From positions 1 to 64,000 of the forward strand of contig JADKFC010000014.1 in NCBI GenBank assembly GCA_016717655.1: a stretch of DNA of 64,000 nucleotides, read 5' to 3'. The notes under the pieces were generated by a model that had not been told where the DNA came from, did no database searches, and saw only the letters and a list, made by a program, of their open reading frames with translations. The number at the start of each line of letters is the position of its first letter. Position 1 is the first letter of the stretch. A program made the translations under genes and the position numbers. Source of the stretch: Saprospiraceae bacterium. GTDB taxonomy: Bacteria > Bacteroidota > Bacteroidia > Chitinophagales > Saprospiraceae. This document shows positions 18,687 through 28,927 of the stretch, piece after piece.

Positions 18687-19574
18687 ATGAGCTGGTTTAA
18701 GCGATTAAAGGACGGAATACAAACTGCAACAAAATCTAAGAAAGAGGCTCCTGATGGTTTATGGCACAAGTGTGAAAAGTGCAATGAACTATCTACACAT
18801 AAAGAATTAGATGAAAACTTGTATTGTTGTCCAAAGTGCGATCACCATGTAAGAATAGGATCAGAAAAATATTTCAATATCATTTTTGATGGCAAGTACA
18901 CCCGGCTATTTGACGAAATCGTATCCAAAGACATTTTGAAATTTGTAGATCTTAAGTCATATCAAGACAGGCTAGACGCCATTTATCAAAAATCCGAGGT
19001 TAGTGATGCCATTTCAGTAGCCAGTGGCAAAGTCAACAAAAAACCTTTGACCATCTGTGCCATGGATTTCACTTTTATTGGGGGCTCAATGGGATCCGTG
19101 GTAGGTGAAAAAATATCAAGGGCCATAGACTATAGCATAGAAAACAAAACACCATTGTTGATTATATCCAAGTCTGGTGGTGCCAGAATGATGGAATCTG
19201 CTTTTTCTCTAATGCAAATGGCTAAAACCTCAGCGAAACTAACACTATTAGCCAAAAATAAACTCCCCTTCATTTCATTGATGACAGATCCTACCACCGG
19301 TGGTGTTACAGCTAGTTTTGCCATGTTGGGTGATCTCAATATAGCAGAACCGGGTGCACTGATCGGATTTGCAGGTCCAAGGGTAATCAAAGAAACCATT
19401 AAACGTGATTTACCTGAAGGCTTTCAAACAGCGGAATTTTTGCTAGAAAAGGGCTTTTTAGATTTTATTGTCAATAGAAAAGACCTAAAACAAAAGTTGG
19501 ATGACTTACTTACTATGTTTACCAATGTAGAAAGTGAAGCAGAGCTTAGCGAGGAGTCAGTTTCAGCTAGCTGA
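18687..19574 (+). CDS. accD: Acetyl-CoA carboxylase carboxyltransferase subunit beta
   Basis: A 295-residue AccD. The N-terminal zinc ribbon uses Cys29, Cys32, Cys48 and Cys51 (CEKC...CPKC). The carboxyltransferase fold follows with MDFTFIGGSMGSVVGEKI, SGGARMMES, and the oxyanion region DPTTGGVTASFAMLGD. It carries out the second half-reaction of malonyl-CoA formation with AccA, which is not in this window. Its last 8 bases overlap the 3' end of gldC, on the other strand. Confidence 0.96.
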   Translation: MSWFKRLKDGIQTATKSKKEAPDGLWHKCEKCNELSTHKELDENLYCCPKCDHHVRIGSEKYFNIIFDGKYTRLFDEIVSKDILKFVDLKSYQDRLDAIYQKSEVSDAISVASGKVNKKPLTICAMDFTFIGGSMGSVVGEKISRAIDYSIENKTPLLIISKSGGARMMESAFSLMQMAKTSAKLTLLAKNKLPFISLMTDPTTGGVTASFAMLGDLNIAEPGALIGFAGPRVIKETIKRDLPEGFQTAEFLLEKGFLDFIVNRKDLKQKLDDLLTMFTNVESEAELSEESVSAS

Positions 19575-19926
19575 GATTTTCATTTTCTTCCTTAGGCACG
19601 ATGCCAGTTTGTTCTCCAAAATAAATGGCAAAATTGTGCATTACATTGGCCAATTCATGGTTGTTGGTAGCTTTAAAATAGGTATCTGCCATCGATTTGA
19701 AGGTCTGAAACATCAATCTGTCCATTTCAGCAACCTGTAATTTAGAGGTCCATAGGTCGATTCTGAAAGTGTCAGCACTTACTTCATCAAACACAGAGAG
19801 GAGAAAAGCCTTGCAGGCAATAGGTTCTTTGCCTTGCGGATTGTCTGATGCGCTCCAGTAAATTTTATCGGGATGCTTTTTATCATCAAGTTCAACGTCG
19901 ATTTGGATGGTAGATTTGCCCTGCAT
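19567..19926 (-). CDS. gldC: Gliding motility protein GldC
   Basis: A 119-residue protein that I recognise as GldC by STIQIDVELDDKKHPDKIYW and SKSMADTYFKAT-like segments. It is a small cytoplasmic protein conserved widely in Bacteroidota, associated with gliding motility in Flavobacterium but found also in non-gliders, so it does not prove motility here. It is transcribed away from pepD with back-to-back promoters, and converges on accD with an 8-base overlap. Confidence 0.88.
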   Translation of the reverse strand: MQGKSTIQIDVELDDKKHPDKIYWSASDNPQGKEPIACKAFLLSVFDEVSADTFRIDLWTSKLQVAEMDRLMFQTFKSMADTYFKATNNHELANVMHNFAIYFGEQTGIVPKEENENLS

Positions 19927-19942
19927 TTGATTTTACTTTTTG

Positions 19943-19950
19943 CAAAAGTA
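19943..19950 (-). promoter_or_regulatory. Probable -7 box of the gldC promoter
   Basis: Minus strand TACTTTTG matches TAnnTTTG, 16 bases before the gldC ATG. Confidence 0.45.
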
Positions 19951-19971
19951 GGAGAATGAGGTTTGAAATCC

Positions 19972-19979
19972 TAATTTTG
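19972..19979 (+). promoter_or_regulatory. Probable -7 box of the pepD promoter
   Basis: TAATTTTG matches TAnnTTTG, 16 bases before the pepD ATG. Together with the gldC box it forms a compact divergent promoter region. Confidence 0.45.
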
Positions 19980-19995
19980 TCACAAAGCCAAAATA

Positions 19996-21465
19996 ATGGA
20001 CACACAAAAAATAAATGAACTGGAACCCAAGGCCATTTGGGAGAATTTTGCTGCCATAAATGCCATCCCAAGAGCTTCTAAGAAGGAGGAAGGAATCAGG
20101 GCATTTATGATCGAATTTGCGAATAAACGCGGCCTGGAGGTTGCCACAGATAAAGTGGGCAATGTTTTAATCAAAAAGCAGGCAAGTGCCGGAATGGAAA
20201 ACAAACAAACGGTTGTACTGCAAGCCCACCTGGATATGGTCCATCAAAAAAATAACGATACCCAATTTGATTTTGAAATAGAGGGAATCGACATGTACCT
20301 GGATGGAGATTGGGTAAAGGCTCGCGGCACCACCTTAGGCGCAGACAATGGACTTGGAGTTGCAGCTATTATGGGCATTTTATCAACAGATACTATTCAA
20401 CATCCGCCGTTAGAGGCATTATTTACCATAGATGAAGAAACCGGAATGACAGGCGCATTGGGACTTGAAGCCGGCTTTATTCAGGGCAAGTTGTTGCTTA
20501 ATCTCGACACAGAAGATGATGATGAATTGGACATAGGATGTGCAGGAGGTATGGATGTAACTGCTACAATGAAATACAATCAGGTTATGTGTCCAGCCAT
20601 CCATGTTGGATTGAAGCTTACCATTAATGGCCTTAAAGGCGGTCATTCCGGAATGGACATCCATCTTGGGCTGGGCAATGCCAATAAATTGATGAACAGG
20701 TTTCTATATCTTTTGTGTCCGGAACATGGTGTAATGGTGAGCAGTATCAATGGTGGTGGCCTAAGAAATGCCATTCCAAGAGAAAGTATTGCTGTAATGA
20801 GCGTTCATCCTGATTTAGAAGCCAGGGTTAGAGCCGATTTTGAGATATTAAAAAGCGAAATCATTGCTGAGTATAAAATGGCAGAACCCAATCTTAAGAT
20901 CAGTTTAGAATCTGTTTCAGGTCCAGAAAAGGCGGCAGATCCTTTAGTTGAAATGGCCATTATCAAAGCAATTGCAGGTGCTGCCAACGGAGTTTATCGA
21001 ATGAGTCCTGGAATGCCAGACTTGGTAGAGGCTTCCAACAATGTGGCAAGGGTTGAAGTAAATGACGGCCAGGCCAAAATAATGTGCCTTACCAGATCAT
21101 CTGTTGAATCCACCAAATTGGAAGTAGCCAATTCTCTCAAGGCGGTATTTGAATTAGCCGGTTTTGACTGTCAGTTTTCAGGAAGTTATCCAGGCTGGAG
21201 CCCAAATCCATTATCAGGACTGTTGGAATTGATGAAAAACCAATATGCACAGCTTTTTGGTATGGAACCCAGGGTGGTTGCATGCCATGCCGGCCTAGAA
21301 TGCGGAATCATTGGAAGCCATTATCCAGGTATGGAAATGATATCTTTCGGCCCCACCATCAAAGGTGCACATAGTCCTGATGAAAGGGCCAGTGTTTCTT
21401 CTTCACAAAAATTCTGGAGCTTGTTGTTACAGACCTTGTCCAATATTCCTGATGTCCGTGCTTAG
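19996..21465 (+). CDS. pepD: Cytosol nonspecific dipeptidase (aminoacyl-histidine dipeptidase)
   Basis: A 489-residue M20/M28-type di-zinc peptidase of the PepD family. Metal and catalytic motifs are AHLDMVHQ (~76), LGADNGLG (~116) and IDEETGMTGALGL (~146), then LNLDTEDDDE and the dimer-domain GGHSGMDIHLG. The last metal histidine is in GAHSPDERAS. It hydrolyses Xaa-His and other dipeptides in the cytosol. Its final 14 bases overlap the start of the ArfB-like gene, suggesting translational coupling. Confidence 0.95.
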   Translation: MDTQKINELEPKAIWENFAAINAIPRASKKEEGIRAFMIEFANKRGLEVATDKVGNVLIKKQASAGMENKQTVVLQAHLDMVHQKNNDTQFDFEIEGIDMYLDGDWVKARGTTLGADNGLGVAAIMGILSTDTIQHPPLEALFTIDEETGMTGALGLEAGFIQGKLLLNLDTEDDDELDIGCAGGMDVTATMKYNQVMCPAIHVGLKLTINGLKGGHSGMDIHLGLGNANKLMNRFLYLLCPEHGVMVSSINGGGLRNAIPRESIAVMSVHPDLEARVRADFEILKSEIIAEYKMAEPNLKISLESVSGPEKAADPLVEMAIIKAIAGAANGVYRMSPGMPDLVEASNNVARVEVNDGQAKIMCLTRSSVESTKLEVANSLKAVFELAGFDCQFSGSYPGWSPNPLSGLLELMKNQYAQLFGMEPRVVACHAGLECGIIGSHYPGMEMISFGPTIKGAHSPDERASVSSSQKFWSLLLQTLSNIPDVRA

Positions 21466-21880
21466 CATTATTCCAGACCTAAGGCGGGAATTTGAATTTA
21501 TAACGAGCAGAAGTGGTGGTCCAGGAGGGCAAAACACCAATAAAACGGAGACAAAAGTAATTTTGCGCTTTAACATTTCCAGTTCAACTCTTCTTACAGA
21601 TGAGCAAAAAGAAACTTTATTGTCTAAACTTGAGTTTACCTTAATTGAAGGATGTATTTTAAGTTGTACATCACAAAAATTCAGGAGCCAGCTCCAAAAC
21701 AAAGAACATTGCATAGAAAAGTGTCATCAAATATTGCTCAGTGCATTGACCCCCATTAAAAAACGTATAAAAACAAAGGTTCCGAAGGCGGTAAATGAAA
21801 AAAGATTGCTAACAAAAAGAATAAACGCGTCCCAGAAGTTACAGAGAAGAAAAATTGGTGGAAACCACTTAAATCCGTGA
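21452..21880 (+). CDS. arfB: ArfB/YaeJ-type peptidyl-tRNA hydrolase (ribosome rescue)
   Basis: The real gene begins at ATG 21452 (MSVLSIIPDL), giving 142 residues; the frame is open further upstream, but that part overlaps pepD. The release-factor catalytic loop is SGGPGGQNTNK with the GGQ at residues 25-27. There is no codon-recognition domain; instead the C-terminus is strongly basic (KKRIKTKVPK...LQRRKIGGN), as in ArfB, which inserts its tail into the empty mRNA channel of stalled ribosomes and releases the peptide. Confidence 0.88.
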   Translation: MSVLSIIPDLRREFEFITSRSGGPGGQNTNKTETKVILRFNISSSTLLTDEQKETLLSKLEFTLIEGCILSCTSQKFRSQLQNKEHCIEKCHQILLSALTPIKKRIKTKVPKAVNEKRLLTKRINASQKLQRRKIGGNHLNP

Positions 21881-21987
21881 AAAATTTTAATTTAAATATC
21901 TGAACCCATAGTTCATATTTTTTCAAATTTTTCCAAATAATATTTTAAAACATGGCTAAAATCGAAGCTATGTCCATTTAATATTTT

Positions 21988-21995
21988 TATATTTG
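21988..21995 (+). promoter_or_regulatory. Probable -7 box of the desaturase promoter
   Basis: TATATTTG matches TAnnTTTG, 20 bases before the ATG at 22016. A second near-match (TATATTTTG) lies a few bases downstream. Confidence 0.4.
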
Positions 21996-22015
21996 CCTAT
22001 ATTTTGCAATTAATA

Positions 22016-23060
22016 ATGGAATTAGAAAAGAGAGAATTCAGAGACAAAATCCAGTCTGCGCTTAAAACACTCAAACAATATCAAATTCCAAGTTATTCAA
22101 AGGCTACTATTCAGTTGTTTAATTCGTTTGGGCCTTATATCCTTTTGTGGATATTAATGTACAATTTGTGGGACTACAGCAAGGCGTTGGTAGTTTTGCT
22201 AGGTATATTGAATGCATTTTTTTGGTGCGCATTTTTATCATACAACATGACTGCGGCCACAATTCGTTTGTGAGATCGAGGCACATGCGCAACATAGTTG
22301 GATACATTTGTAGTTTATTCAGTGCTATTCCCTACAAATACTGGGCTACTTCGCACCATTTTCATCACAACCATAATGGAATGCTGGAGGTGAGAGACAT
22401 CGGAGATTTGGATACCTTGACTGTACAGGAATTTGCTGCATTGACTAAGTTTCAGCGGTTTTGGTACAGGGTCTACAGGTCGCCGCTTGTAATGTTTGGC
22501 ATCATTCCGATTTATTATGTGTTGATTCACAACAGACTTGCTTTGATCAAAATGCCTGAATTCAAAAAATTGAAATGGAGTCTTACCTTCAACAATGTTT
22601 TGTTGATTGGAGGAGTTACTCTTTTGTGTCTTTTATTGGATTGGAAAAAGGTATTATTTGTTCATTTTATTACCTTATTCTTATTTGCAATTGTAGCCAT
22701 TTGGTTCTTTTACATCCAGCACCAGCATGAAAAGGGTTATAAACACTGGAAAGCCAGATGGGAATTTATTTATGCCGCAGTGAAAGGAAGCAGCTACTAT
22801 AAATTCCCCGGAATCTTAAATGGGTTTACAGGAAACATTGCCATCCACCACATCCACCACCTCAATCCGGCAATTCCCAATTACAATCGGAAAAAAGTGT
22901 TGACGCCATTCCATGGATCAATCAGTATACCACTGAAATTACTTTCTGGGAGAGCTTGAAACTGGCCACACATAAACTTTGGGACGAGAGTTCAGAACGT
23001 ATGATTACGTTTAAAGAATACTATCAGATGGAAAAAAATGGCTTAATCAAGCTAGCTTAA
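22016..23060 (+). CDS. Fatty acid desaturase, two apparent frameshifts
   Basis: A membrane di-iron desaturase spread over three frames. Frame 1 (from ATG 22016) breaks at the 7-T run 22217-22223. Frame 2 carries the histidine boxes HDCGHNSF, HHFHHNH and HIHHLN, and breaks at the 6-A run 22891-22896. Frame 3 supplies the expected C-terminus (DAIPWINQYTTEITFWESLK to NGLIKLA) and stops at 23058-23060. Each join needs one extra base in the homopolymer; the repaired protein would be 348 residues. It introduces a double bond into acyl chains. The intact C-terminal coding and the homopolymer positions suggest sequence error rather than decay. Confidence 0.85.
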
Positions 23061-23062
23061 AG

Positions 23063-23911
23063 GTGGCCAGAGTAACGGTAATTAACACAGGTTTTTTTAA
23101 GCTCGATGGAGGGGCTATGTTTGGCGTAGTTCCAAAATCCATGTGGTCAAAGCTCAACCCAGCTGATGACAATAATATGTGCACCTGGGCCATGCGTTGT
23201 CTTTTGGTAGAGGAAGGTGATAGAAAAATTTTAATTGATACCGGGATAGGTAACAAACAAAGTGAAAAATTCAGAAGCCACTTTAGCCCATCCAATATCA
23301 TTGATTTTAAAAGTGATTTGGATTATTATGGTTTTGACGCATCTGAGATTACCGATGTCATCTTGACCCATTTTCATTTTGACCATGCGGGCGGTGTATT
23401 ATCACTTGATCACAAAGGAGAGATAGTGCCTACTTTTCCCAATGCCAAAGTGTGGTCAAACGACTATCACCTCAACTGGGCCTTGCAACCCAACGAAAGA
23501 GAAAGGGCTTCTTTTTTGAAAGAAAACATCCAGCCCCTGCTCGATTTCAATCTTCTGAATTTGGTGGAATTGGGAGAAAGTGTAAAATTTTCAGAGACTA
23601 TTACACTTGACTTTGTATATGGTCATACAGGGGCAATGATGATACCTACCATTCAATTGGCAACCGATAAAAAAATAATTTTCTGCGCTGATTTGTTGCC
23701 ATCCAGTTTCCACGTAGGCTTACCTTATATCATGGCATATGACGTCCAACCCCTTGTGAGTTTAAGAGAAAAAGAAGAATTGTTTGACAGGGCTTGTGAT
23801 GGAAAAACCTTTTTGTTTACTGAACACGACCCCTTTACCAATTATATTAGCGTAGAAAGAACTGATGCTGGAAAAGTAGTGCTTAAAGAGCGGATGGATA
23901 TACTCGACTAA
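23063..23911 (+). CDS. MBL-fold metallo-hydrolase
   Basis: A 282-residue metallo-beta-lactamase-fold protein. The zinc motif is THFHFDHAGG (HxHxDH), with a preceding ILIDTGIGN, a later histidine in YGHTGAMM, and the aspartate in FCADLLPS. The closest functional groups would be lactonase/hydrolase-type MBL proteins; the substrate is not clear. The GTG at 23063, two bases after the desaturase stop, is the best start. It converges on tamB. Confidence 0.85.
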   Translation: MARVTVINTGFFKLDGGAMFGVVPKSMWSKLNPADDNNMCTWAMRCLLVEEGDRKILIDTGIGNKQSEKFRSHFSPSNIIDFKSDLDYYGFDASEITDVILTHFHFDHAGGVLSLDHKGEIVPTFPNAKVWSNDYHLNWALQPNERERASFLKENIQPLLDFNLLNLVELGESVKFSETITLDFVYGHTGAMMIPTIQLATDKKIIFCADLLPSSFHVGLPYIMAYDVQPLVSLREKEELFDRACDGKTFLFTEHDPFTNYISVERTDAGKVVLKERMDILD

Positions 23912-23918
23912 GATAGTT

Positions 23919-26900
23919 TTATTTCTTTTGCTTTTCCAACAGTTTCTTAAAGCCGTCTGAAAGTTTGGTCCGCGTTTCAACCATGGACCCAAATTCATTT
24001 TTATACCTTAATCCTAGCCCAAACTTCTGCCTCCTGCTGGTCAGGCTGATTTCATCTAAGTCATATTTACCATATAATTTTAAGTTCAACTGTCGGTCTT
24101 TGGTCAAAGCATATTCAATGAAAAACTCAGGGACTATGTAATTATTGAGGTTAATAATTGAATTTTGCCTCACGTAGTTACCTCCTACATTGATAGACAA
24201 CCTTTCATCTAAAAATCTGAACTTGTTTTTCAGCTTGACTTCAATTTCCGTTGGCAGCAGGGAGTTATTACCTGTTACACTTTGAAAAGTAGAATTGTTG
24301 CGAAGATCGATATCAAAATCAATACCTGAGATCAAACCATTGTCTTCCAGGGCTTCATTGACCAAGCCTGTAACAAACATAGACAGCTGACTACTCACAA
24401 ATTCGCTTAATGTACTAATACCGGCGCTTTGAATAAAGTTGTTGTTCGTGACCACATCCGAAATTGTGTTGGAAGGAATAAAGGAATTAAAAACAATGAG
24501 ACCAAAAACCTGACTATTGTAATCAGATTCATTGTTTCTGAGTAATCTAATTTTACTATCTGTATAACTCTTTAACTCACCTGTGAGGTTGGGAAATTCA
24601 AAATCAAATTTAACAGAAGGATTAAATAAAGTATTACCCAAAATCAATTTTAGATTTACCGCTGTAGAAACAGCTGCTGCATTTACCAATTGGTCGGTAA
24701 CAAGGTATTCTGTCAAGAATGATGTAAGTGGGGTCTTTACAGCATAATCGGCTTCAATGTTGAGGGTAGCATTGATGGGATCACCTGTCCATCGAATGGT
24801 ACCTCCCTCCCTAACCAGGAAGGGTTTGTTAACAAAATTAAAAGCGGTAAAAAGGTAATTACCCCGAGCTATCGTATAGACTCCAAACATGTCAAATTCA
24901 CCTTTGTTAGACATGGAAATTCTAAGATTGCCGTTGCCCACTCCCGTAATGATGTCATTTTTAAATTCATCAAAAATCATATTGACAACTGCATCCTGGG
25001 TCATGGTAAGGTTCATTTCTATTGAAATACCTTCCACCTTCACATCCTGGCTTATGGAAAGACTATCTTCATTTTGGGCCAAAAACTTTTCTTTGTCAAT
25101 AAAAGAGATAAAACTTTGATCTGAAGAAGTACGAGATTCTCTAATCGGAATATTTATTACAGTTCCCGGTCTAGTAATGGCATTGATAACCATTCTGGGC
25201 GTATTTACTGAACCACTAAAATCAACTGATACCTGTCCTCTACCCAAGCCATAGTAGATGGGATTGTCAAATTTGGAAGTATTAATAGCAATTACATTGT
25301 CTCCTCTAATACTGGCATCGAGGTAAAAATCTTTAAACAACTTGTGGGTAAGTCTACCTTCAATAAAACCTGGATTCCCTTCAGAATCTGTCAGTTTAGC
25401 GCCAGTTAAATCAATAAAACTCTCCGTAATTTCAAAATCCTGATTGTCAAAATAATACGTTTCACCTAAGTAAATAACCTCCAACTGGCCTGCAAATGCC
25501 TTGCCCTTGCCATCAATTTTAATATCCGGGAGTTTTCCACCTACGTCTGCATCAATGTCAACATAGCCTTTTACATCTCTAATACCAGCTTTTAGAATGT
25601 ACTCCAAAAATTTGAGTGATACTTTTTTACCCTTTACTTCTGCATCGAGCATTTTTGTATCAAAATTGTATTCACCATTTAATTTCAGGGCCATGCCATC
25701 AGTTGCCCTGCTTAGGGATAACAATACTTCCATAGGCTTACCTTCTTCTTTGCCCACGTCAATAGTCAATTCGCCATAGGAGTCATTGTTCATCAAAAAA
25801 GAAGGAATATGAACGGTACCTGTAATGCTAGGAGAAGGATTGAATATATCACTTACTTTTAGCGTGCTGTTGAGTTCACCTCCCATTAATATTTTATCGT
25901 ATTTAATGATGGGATTAATCGAGGCAACATCAAGTTTAACCACATTAACAGCTAAACCTTTATTCATGATATCTCCTATTTCCAATAAACGAACACCATC
26001 TGTGATGGTTACATTTTCCAAATCAATAAATTTCTTGCCAAATGAAAATTTCGATTCATTATTGATTTTCCATCTTTTTTGAAAAAGTCTGATATCATTG
26101 TCAGTTATTGAAACTGTATAGCCCTTTTCATGAGGACTTAGGGTGCCTGTTAGCTGAAGATTTTGAATTGAATCAACTATTTTAGAAGCATCTATTTTAA
26201 ATTGAACATCGTTGCCAGCCATGACAGATTGAATTTCCACGGCATTTAACTTTTTACCTGATACAACAGCACTGTCTAAGTGTAAAAGAAAATCACCAGT
26301 GGTTCCTGTGTTATTAGCCATCAGTTGAACATTGTGGAAGATCAGATCATTCACTTTTAGAAGTGGCAGATTAGAAACAAAGGAAAGCTCTTTTCTATCT
26401 GAATTAACAGATCCTTTTGCTTTAAATTGATGCAGATCCAGGTTTTTAAGTCCTATAAGTCCAAACAGCTTTCTAGCTTCAAACAACTCAACATCGAAAG
26501 TAAAACTTTGGGTATTTTGCAGGGTTGTTGCCTTTAATTCAAGCGACTTTGTATGGTAAGGAAAATTACTTTTTACTAAAAACTGAATATCTTCAACTAC
26601 GGTGTTCAGATTATAAAAACCTTGTAAATTGAGGTTGACAATTTCAGAACTGAAATCAAGTCTTCTATTTTTACCCTTGGTTTGTTCAGCGATGAAGGTC
26701 ACCTTACCCAGATCGTACAAGGTATCGTTTCTCATGATGCGAACACTATCGCCAGTAATTTTTCCAAGCAAGGAGTTGAGCGTATTGCCTTCTCCTTGTA
26801 TAACCAAATGGCCAGCAATTTTACTAATGTCTTTTGAAAGATTCAGTGCCTGGAGGTTGAGATTTTTCACATTGGCATCGAAATTAAAGTTGGGCAACTG

Positions 26901-28739
26901 CTTATCAAACGCCAAACTTCCATTGAAATTGAAATCAATATTTTTATCAGCAGATATAAGACTACCCTTAAAAGCATTGGATGCCAGGTTGCCTTTAATT
27001 TTTATTTTATTGTAGTTGTAATTTTTGAATTCCAACCTATCCACTTCTGCCTCCAACTCTGCTTTTGCATTTTTGAATATGAGGCTTTCCCCATCCTTAA
27101 TTTTTGCTTTGAATGAGACTTTGCCCAAATCAGCATTATTGCTCCATTTTCCAAGATTAAAATCAGTAAGTACTAAATTCCCCGCATATTTAGCTTTATC
27201 ATTTCCCTTCTTAACATCGAGTCTCAGATCAAGATCGGCATGTCCAATTTCTGTGTTCAATTTACCAAAGGCCACAAAATCGTTGAGATAGCCATCAAAA
27301 TTGCCATTGAAATCAACCTTTCCCAGTTGATAAAAATTGGCAGGAGGATTGAAACCAGGTATGACATCTCCAATAAATGAAATATTGGTTAGCAGTTTTT
27401 GCACCCTGAGATTCAACAACATTTCTCCCGGATCCTGCAAATTACGTGCTCCAAAGTCACCTGCAAAAAATAATTTATCTTCTAATCTTACCGTTAACCC
27501 CGATCCTTTGATGTTGGCTAATCTACCTTTAAGTTTGCCATCTAATTCCAGTGACTTGTTATGGTATGACTTATAAAAATCAGATTTTGCAAATGCAGGA
27601 ATGAAATACCCCAGTTCTTTGAGAGAAACAAGGCCTTCTGAAAAATCGGCATCAATAATTACTTTATTCGCAAAATCAGCAAATGACTCAATGCCTTTGT
27701 ATTTCAAAACCACTTTATTGCCCAGGGTAGAATTACCTGTTTTGATGTAAAACTCTTCCAATGACAACATTTGATGGTTGATGATCAAAGCAGGCACTTC
27801 CATTTTTTGCAGAACAAATCCTGATGGAGATTCAAATGCAACATTGTTTATTTTGGCATAAATATCTTCGATACCTCCAAATGATAGATTGTCGATGTCA
27901 AGATTGATATGGTGAAAAGCTATGTGTTCAGGATTAAAAAGAAAGGCTTCGTTACCTGTAGACTGAAGTCGTTTGTCTAAATTGACAATGCCATCAAGAA
28001 TATTTAGCGCTTTGATGGTGACACAAAGTTGAGGAGCGTTCGAAGATTTGGTTTCTCCATTTTTAGTTTCAGGAGATTTTTCTGTGCTAAAATCTAGTCT
28101 TTGAAATTCTGGTTTGATCAGGTTTAAATCCCCTACATCAAATATCAGGTTTTTGGTATCAAAACGTTTAAAGTTGATTTTTCCTTCTTCCAATCTGGCA
28201 ATCAGGTTGACTTGACGGGGTTCGTCCAGCAAAGAAAAATTCAGTTTTTTAACATAAAACTCTCTTAGATTAATTACAATCGGATCCTTACTGTTAGAAC
28301 TTGAAGAAGATGATAATTTTTCAAGTAATTTCAACAGATTAATTTTACCATCTTTGGGATCCACCTCTACAGAAATTCTGGGATTAACAAGAGAAATGCT
28401 GCTAATTTCCAATCTTTTTCTAAAAAGTGAAAATAGATTTTTTGAAAGATTAACCTCCAATTTGTCAACTGCCAGGAGTGTGTCTCCTTCCATTTGTTGA
28501 ATGGCAAAATCAGATAAGCTTACACCTTTAAAAATGCTCAAATCAATTCTTGAAAGGCTGACCTTGGCTTCAATCTTCTCAGAAAGATAATTGGTTACTT
28601 TTCCTGAAGCCCATTGCTGAACGACCGGGATATGGAGCACAGCTGTAAGTAATACGGGAAAAAGCAAAATAAAAATAACAAGCCAAACCAGCCATCGACC
28701 TGCTTTTTTCCAAATTTGTTTTGCTTTTTTTTCAGTCAT
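23919..28739 (-). CDS. tamB: TamB-like translocation/assembly module protein
   Basis: A 1606-residue protein with an N-terminal membrane anchor (WLVWLVIFILLFPVLLTAVLHIP, ~17-39). An AsmA-like beginning follows (GKVTNYLSEKIEAKVSLSRI), then a very long stretch of short alternating beta strands, as in the beta-helical/groove proteins of the TamB family, and a C-terminal DUF490/TamB domain (~1150-1600) with repeated LNIEADYAVK-type strands. These proteins span the periplasm and are thought to move phospholipids or help outer-membrane protein assembly. No TamA is next to it here. Its 3' end faces the MBL gene. Confidence 0.88.
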   Translation of the reverse strand: MTEKKAKQIWKKAGRWLVWLVIFILLFPVLLTAVLHIPVVQQWASGKVTNYLSEKIEAKVSLSRIDLSIFKGVSLSDFAIQQMEGDTLLAVDKLEVNLSKNLFSLFRKRLEISSISLVNPRISVEVDPKDGKINLLKLLEKLSSSSSSNSKDPIVINLREFYVKKLNFSLLDEPRQVNLIARLEEGKINFKRFDTKNLIFDVGDLNLIKPEFQRLDFSTEKSPETKNGETKSSNAPQLCVTIKALNILDGIVNLDKRLQSTGNEAFLFNPEHIAFHHINLDIDNLSFGGIEDIYAKINNVAFESPSGFVLQKMEVPALIINHQMLSLEEFYIKTGNSTLGNKVVLKYKGIESFADFANKVIIDADFSEGLVSLKELGYFIPAFAKSDFYKSYHNKSLELDGKLKGRLANIKGSGLTVRLEDKLFFAGDFGARNLQDPGEMLLNLRVQKLLTNISFIGDVIPGFNPPANFYQLGKVDFNGNFDGYLNDFVAFGKLNTEIGHADLDLRLDVKKGNDKAKYAGNLVLTDFNLGKWSNNADLGKVSFKAKIKDGESLIFKNAKAELEAEVDRLEFKNYNYNKIKIKGNLASNAFKGSLISADKNIDFNFNGSLAFDKQLPNFNFDANVKNLNLQALNLSKDISKIAGHLVIQGEGNTLNSLLGKITGDSVRIMRNDTLYDLGKVTFIAEQTKGKNRRLDFSSEIVNLNLQGFYNLNTVVEDIQFLVKSNFPYHTKSLELKATTLQNTQSFTFDVELFEARKLFGLIGLKNLDLHQFKAKGSVNSDRKELSFVSNLPLLKVNDLIFHNVQLMANNTGTTGDFLLHLDSAVVSGKKLNAVEIQSVMAGNDVQFKIDASKIVDSIQNLQLTGTLSPHEKGYTVSITDNDIRLFQKRWKINNESKFSFGKKFIDLENVTITDGVRLLEIGDIMNKGLAVNVVKLDVASINPIIKYDKILMGGELNSTLKVSDIFNPSPSITGTVHIPSFLMNNDSYGELTIDVGKEEGKPMEVLLSLSRATDGMALKLNGEYNFDTKMLDAEVKGKKVSLKFLEYILKAGIRDVKGYVDIDADVGGKLPDIKIDGKGKAFAGQLEVIYLGETYYFDNQDFEITESFIDLTGAKLTDSEGNPGFIEGRLTHKLFKDFYLDASIRGDNVIAINTSKFDNPIYYGLGRGQVSVDFSGSVNTPRMVINAITRPGTVINIPIRESRTSSDQSFISFIDKEKFLAQNEDSLSISQDVKVEGISIEMNLTMTQDAVVNMIFDEFKNDIITGVGNGNLRISMSNKGEFDMFGVYTIARGNYLFTAFNFVNKPFLVREGGTIRWTGDPINATLNIEADYAVKTPLTSFLTEYLVTDQLVNAAAVSTAVNLKLILGNTLFNPSVKFDFEFPNLTGELKSYTDSKIRLLRNNESDYNSQVFGLIVFNSFIPSNTISDVVTNNNFIQSAGISTLSEFVSSQLSMFVTGLVNEALEDNGLISGIDFDIDLRNNSTFQSVTGNNSLLPTEIEVKLKNKFRFLDERLSINVGGNYVRQNSIINLNNYIVPEFFIEYALTKDRQLNLKLYGKYDLDEISLTSRRQKFGLGLRYKNEFGSMVETRTKLSDGFKKLLEKQKK

Positions 28740-28927
28740 TGTTTAGTTTATCACCCTATAAACCGAACGTAAAGATAGCCCTTTTTACCCTTAATTTTGT
28801 GTTAAATCCAGTGATTTGGCACCAATCAGGGCCTTTTAAAGAAAAATTATGATTGATTTGGTGTCAGGTTTTGAGAAACCCATTAAAACACTTTTCTTTG
28901 CCCTGCGTTTACGTAAAAAACTAATTT

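Noticed and set aside
22004..23060. Fatty acid desaturase as a true pseudogene
   Set aside because: Both breaks are at homopolymers and coding, histidine boxes and the C-terminus stay intact beyond them.
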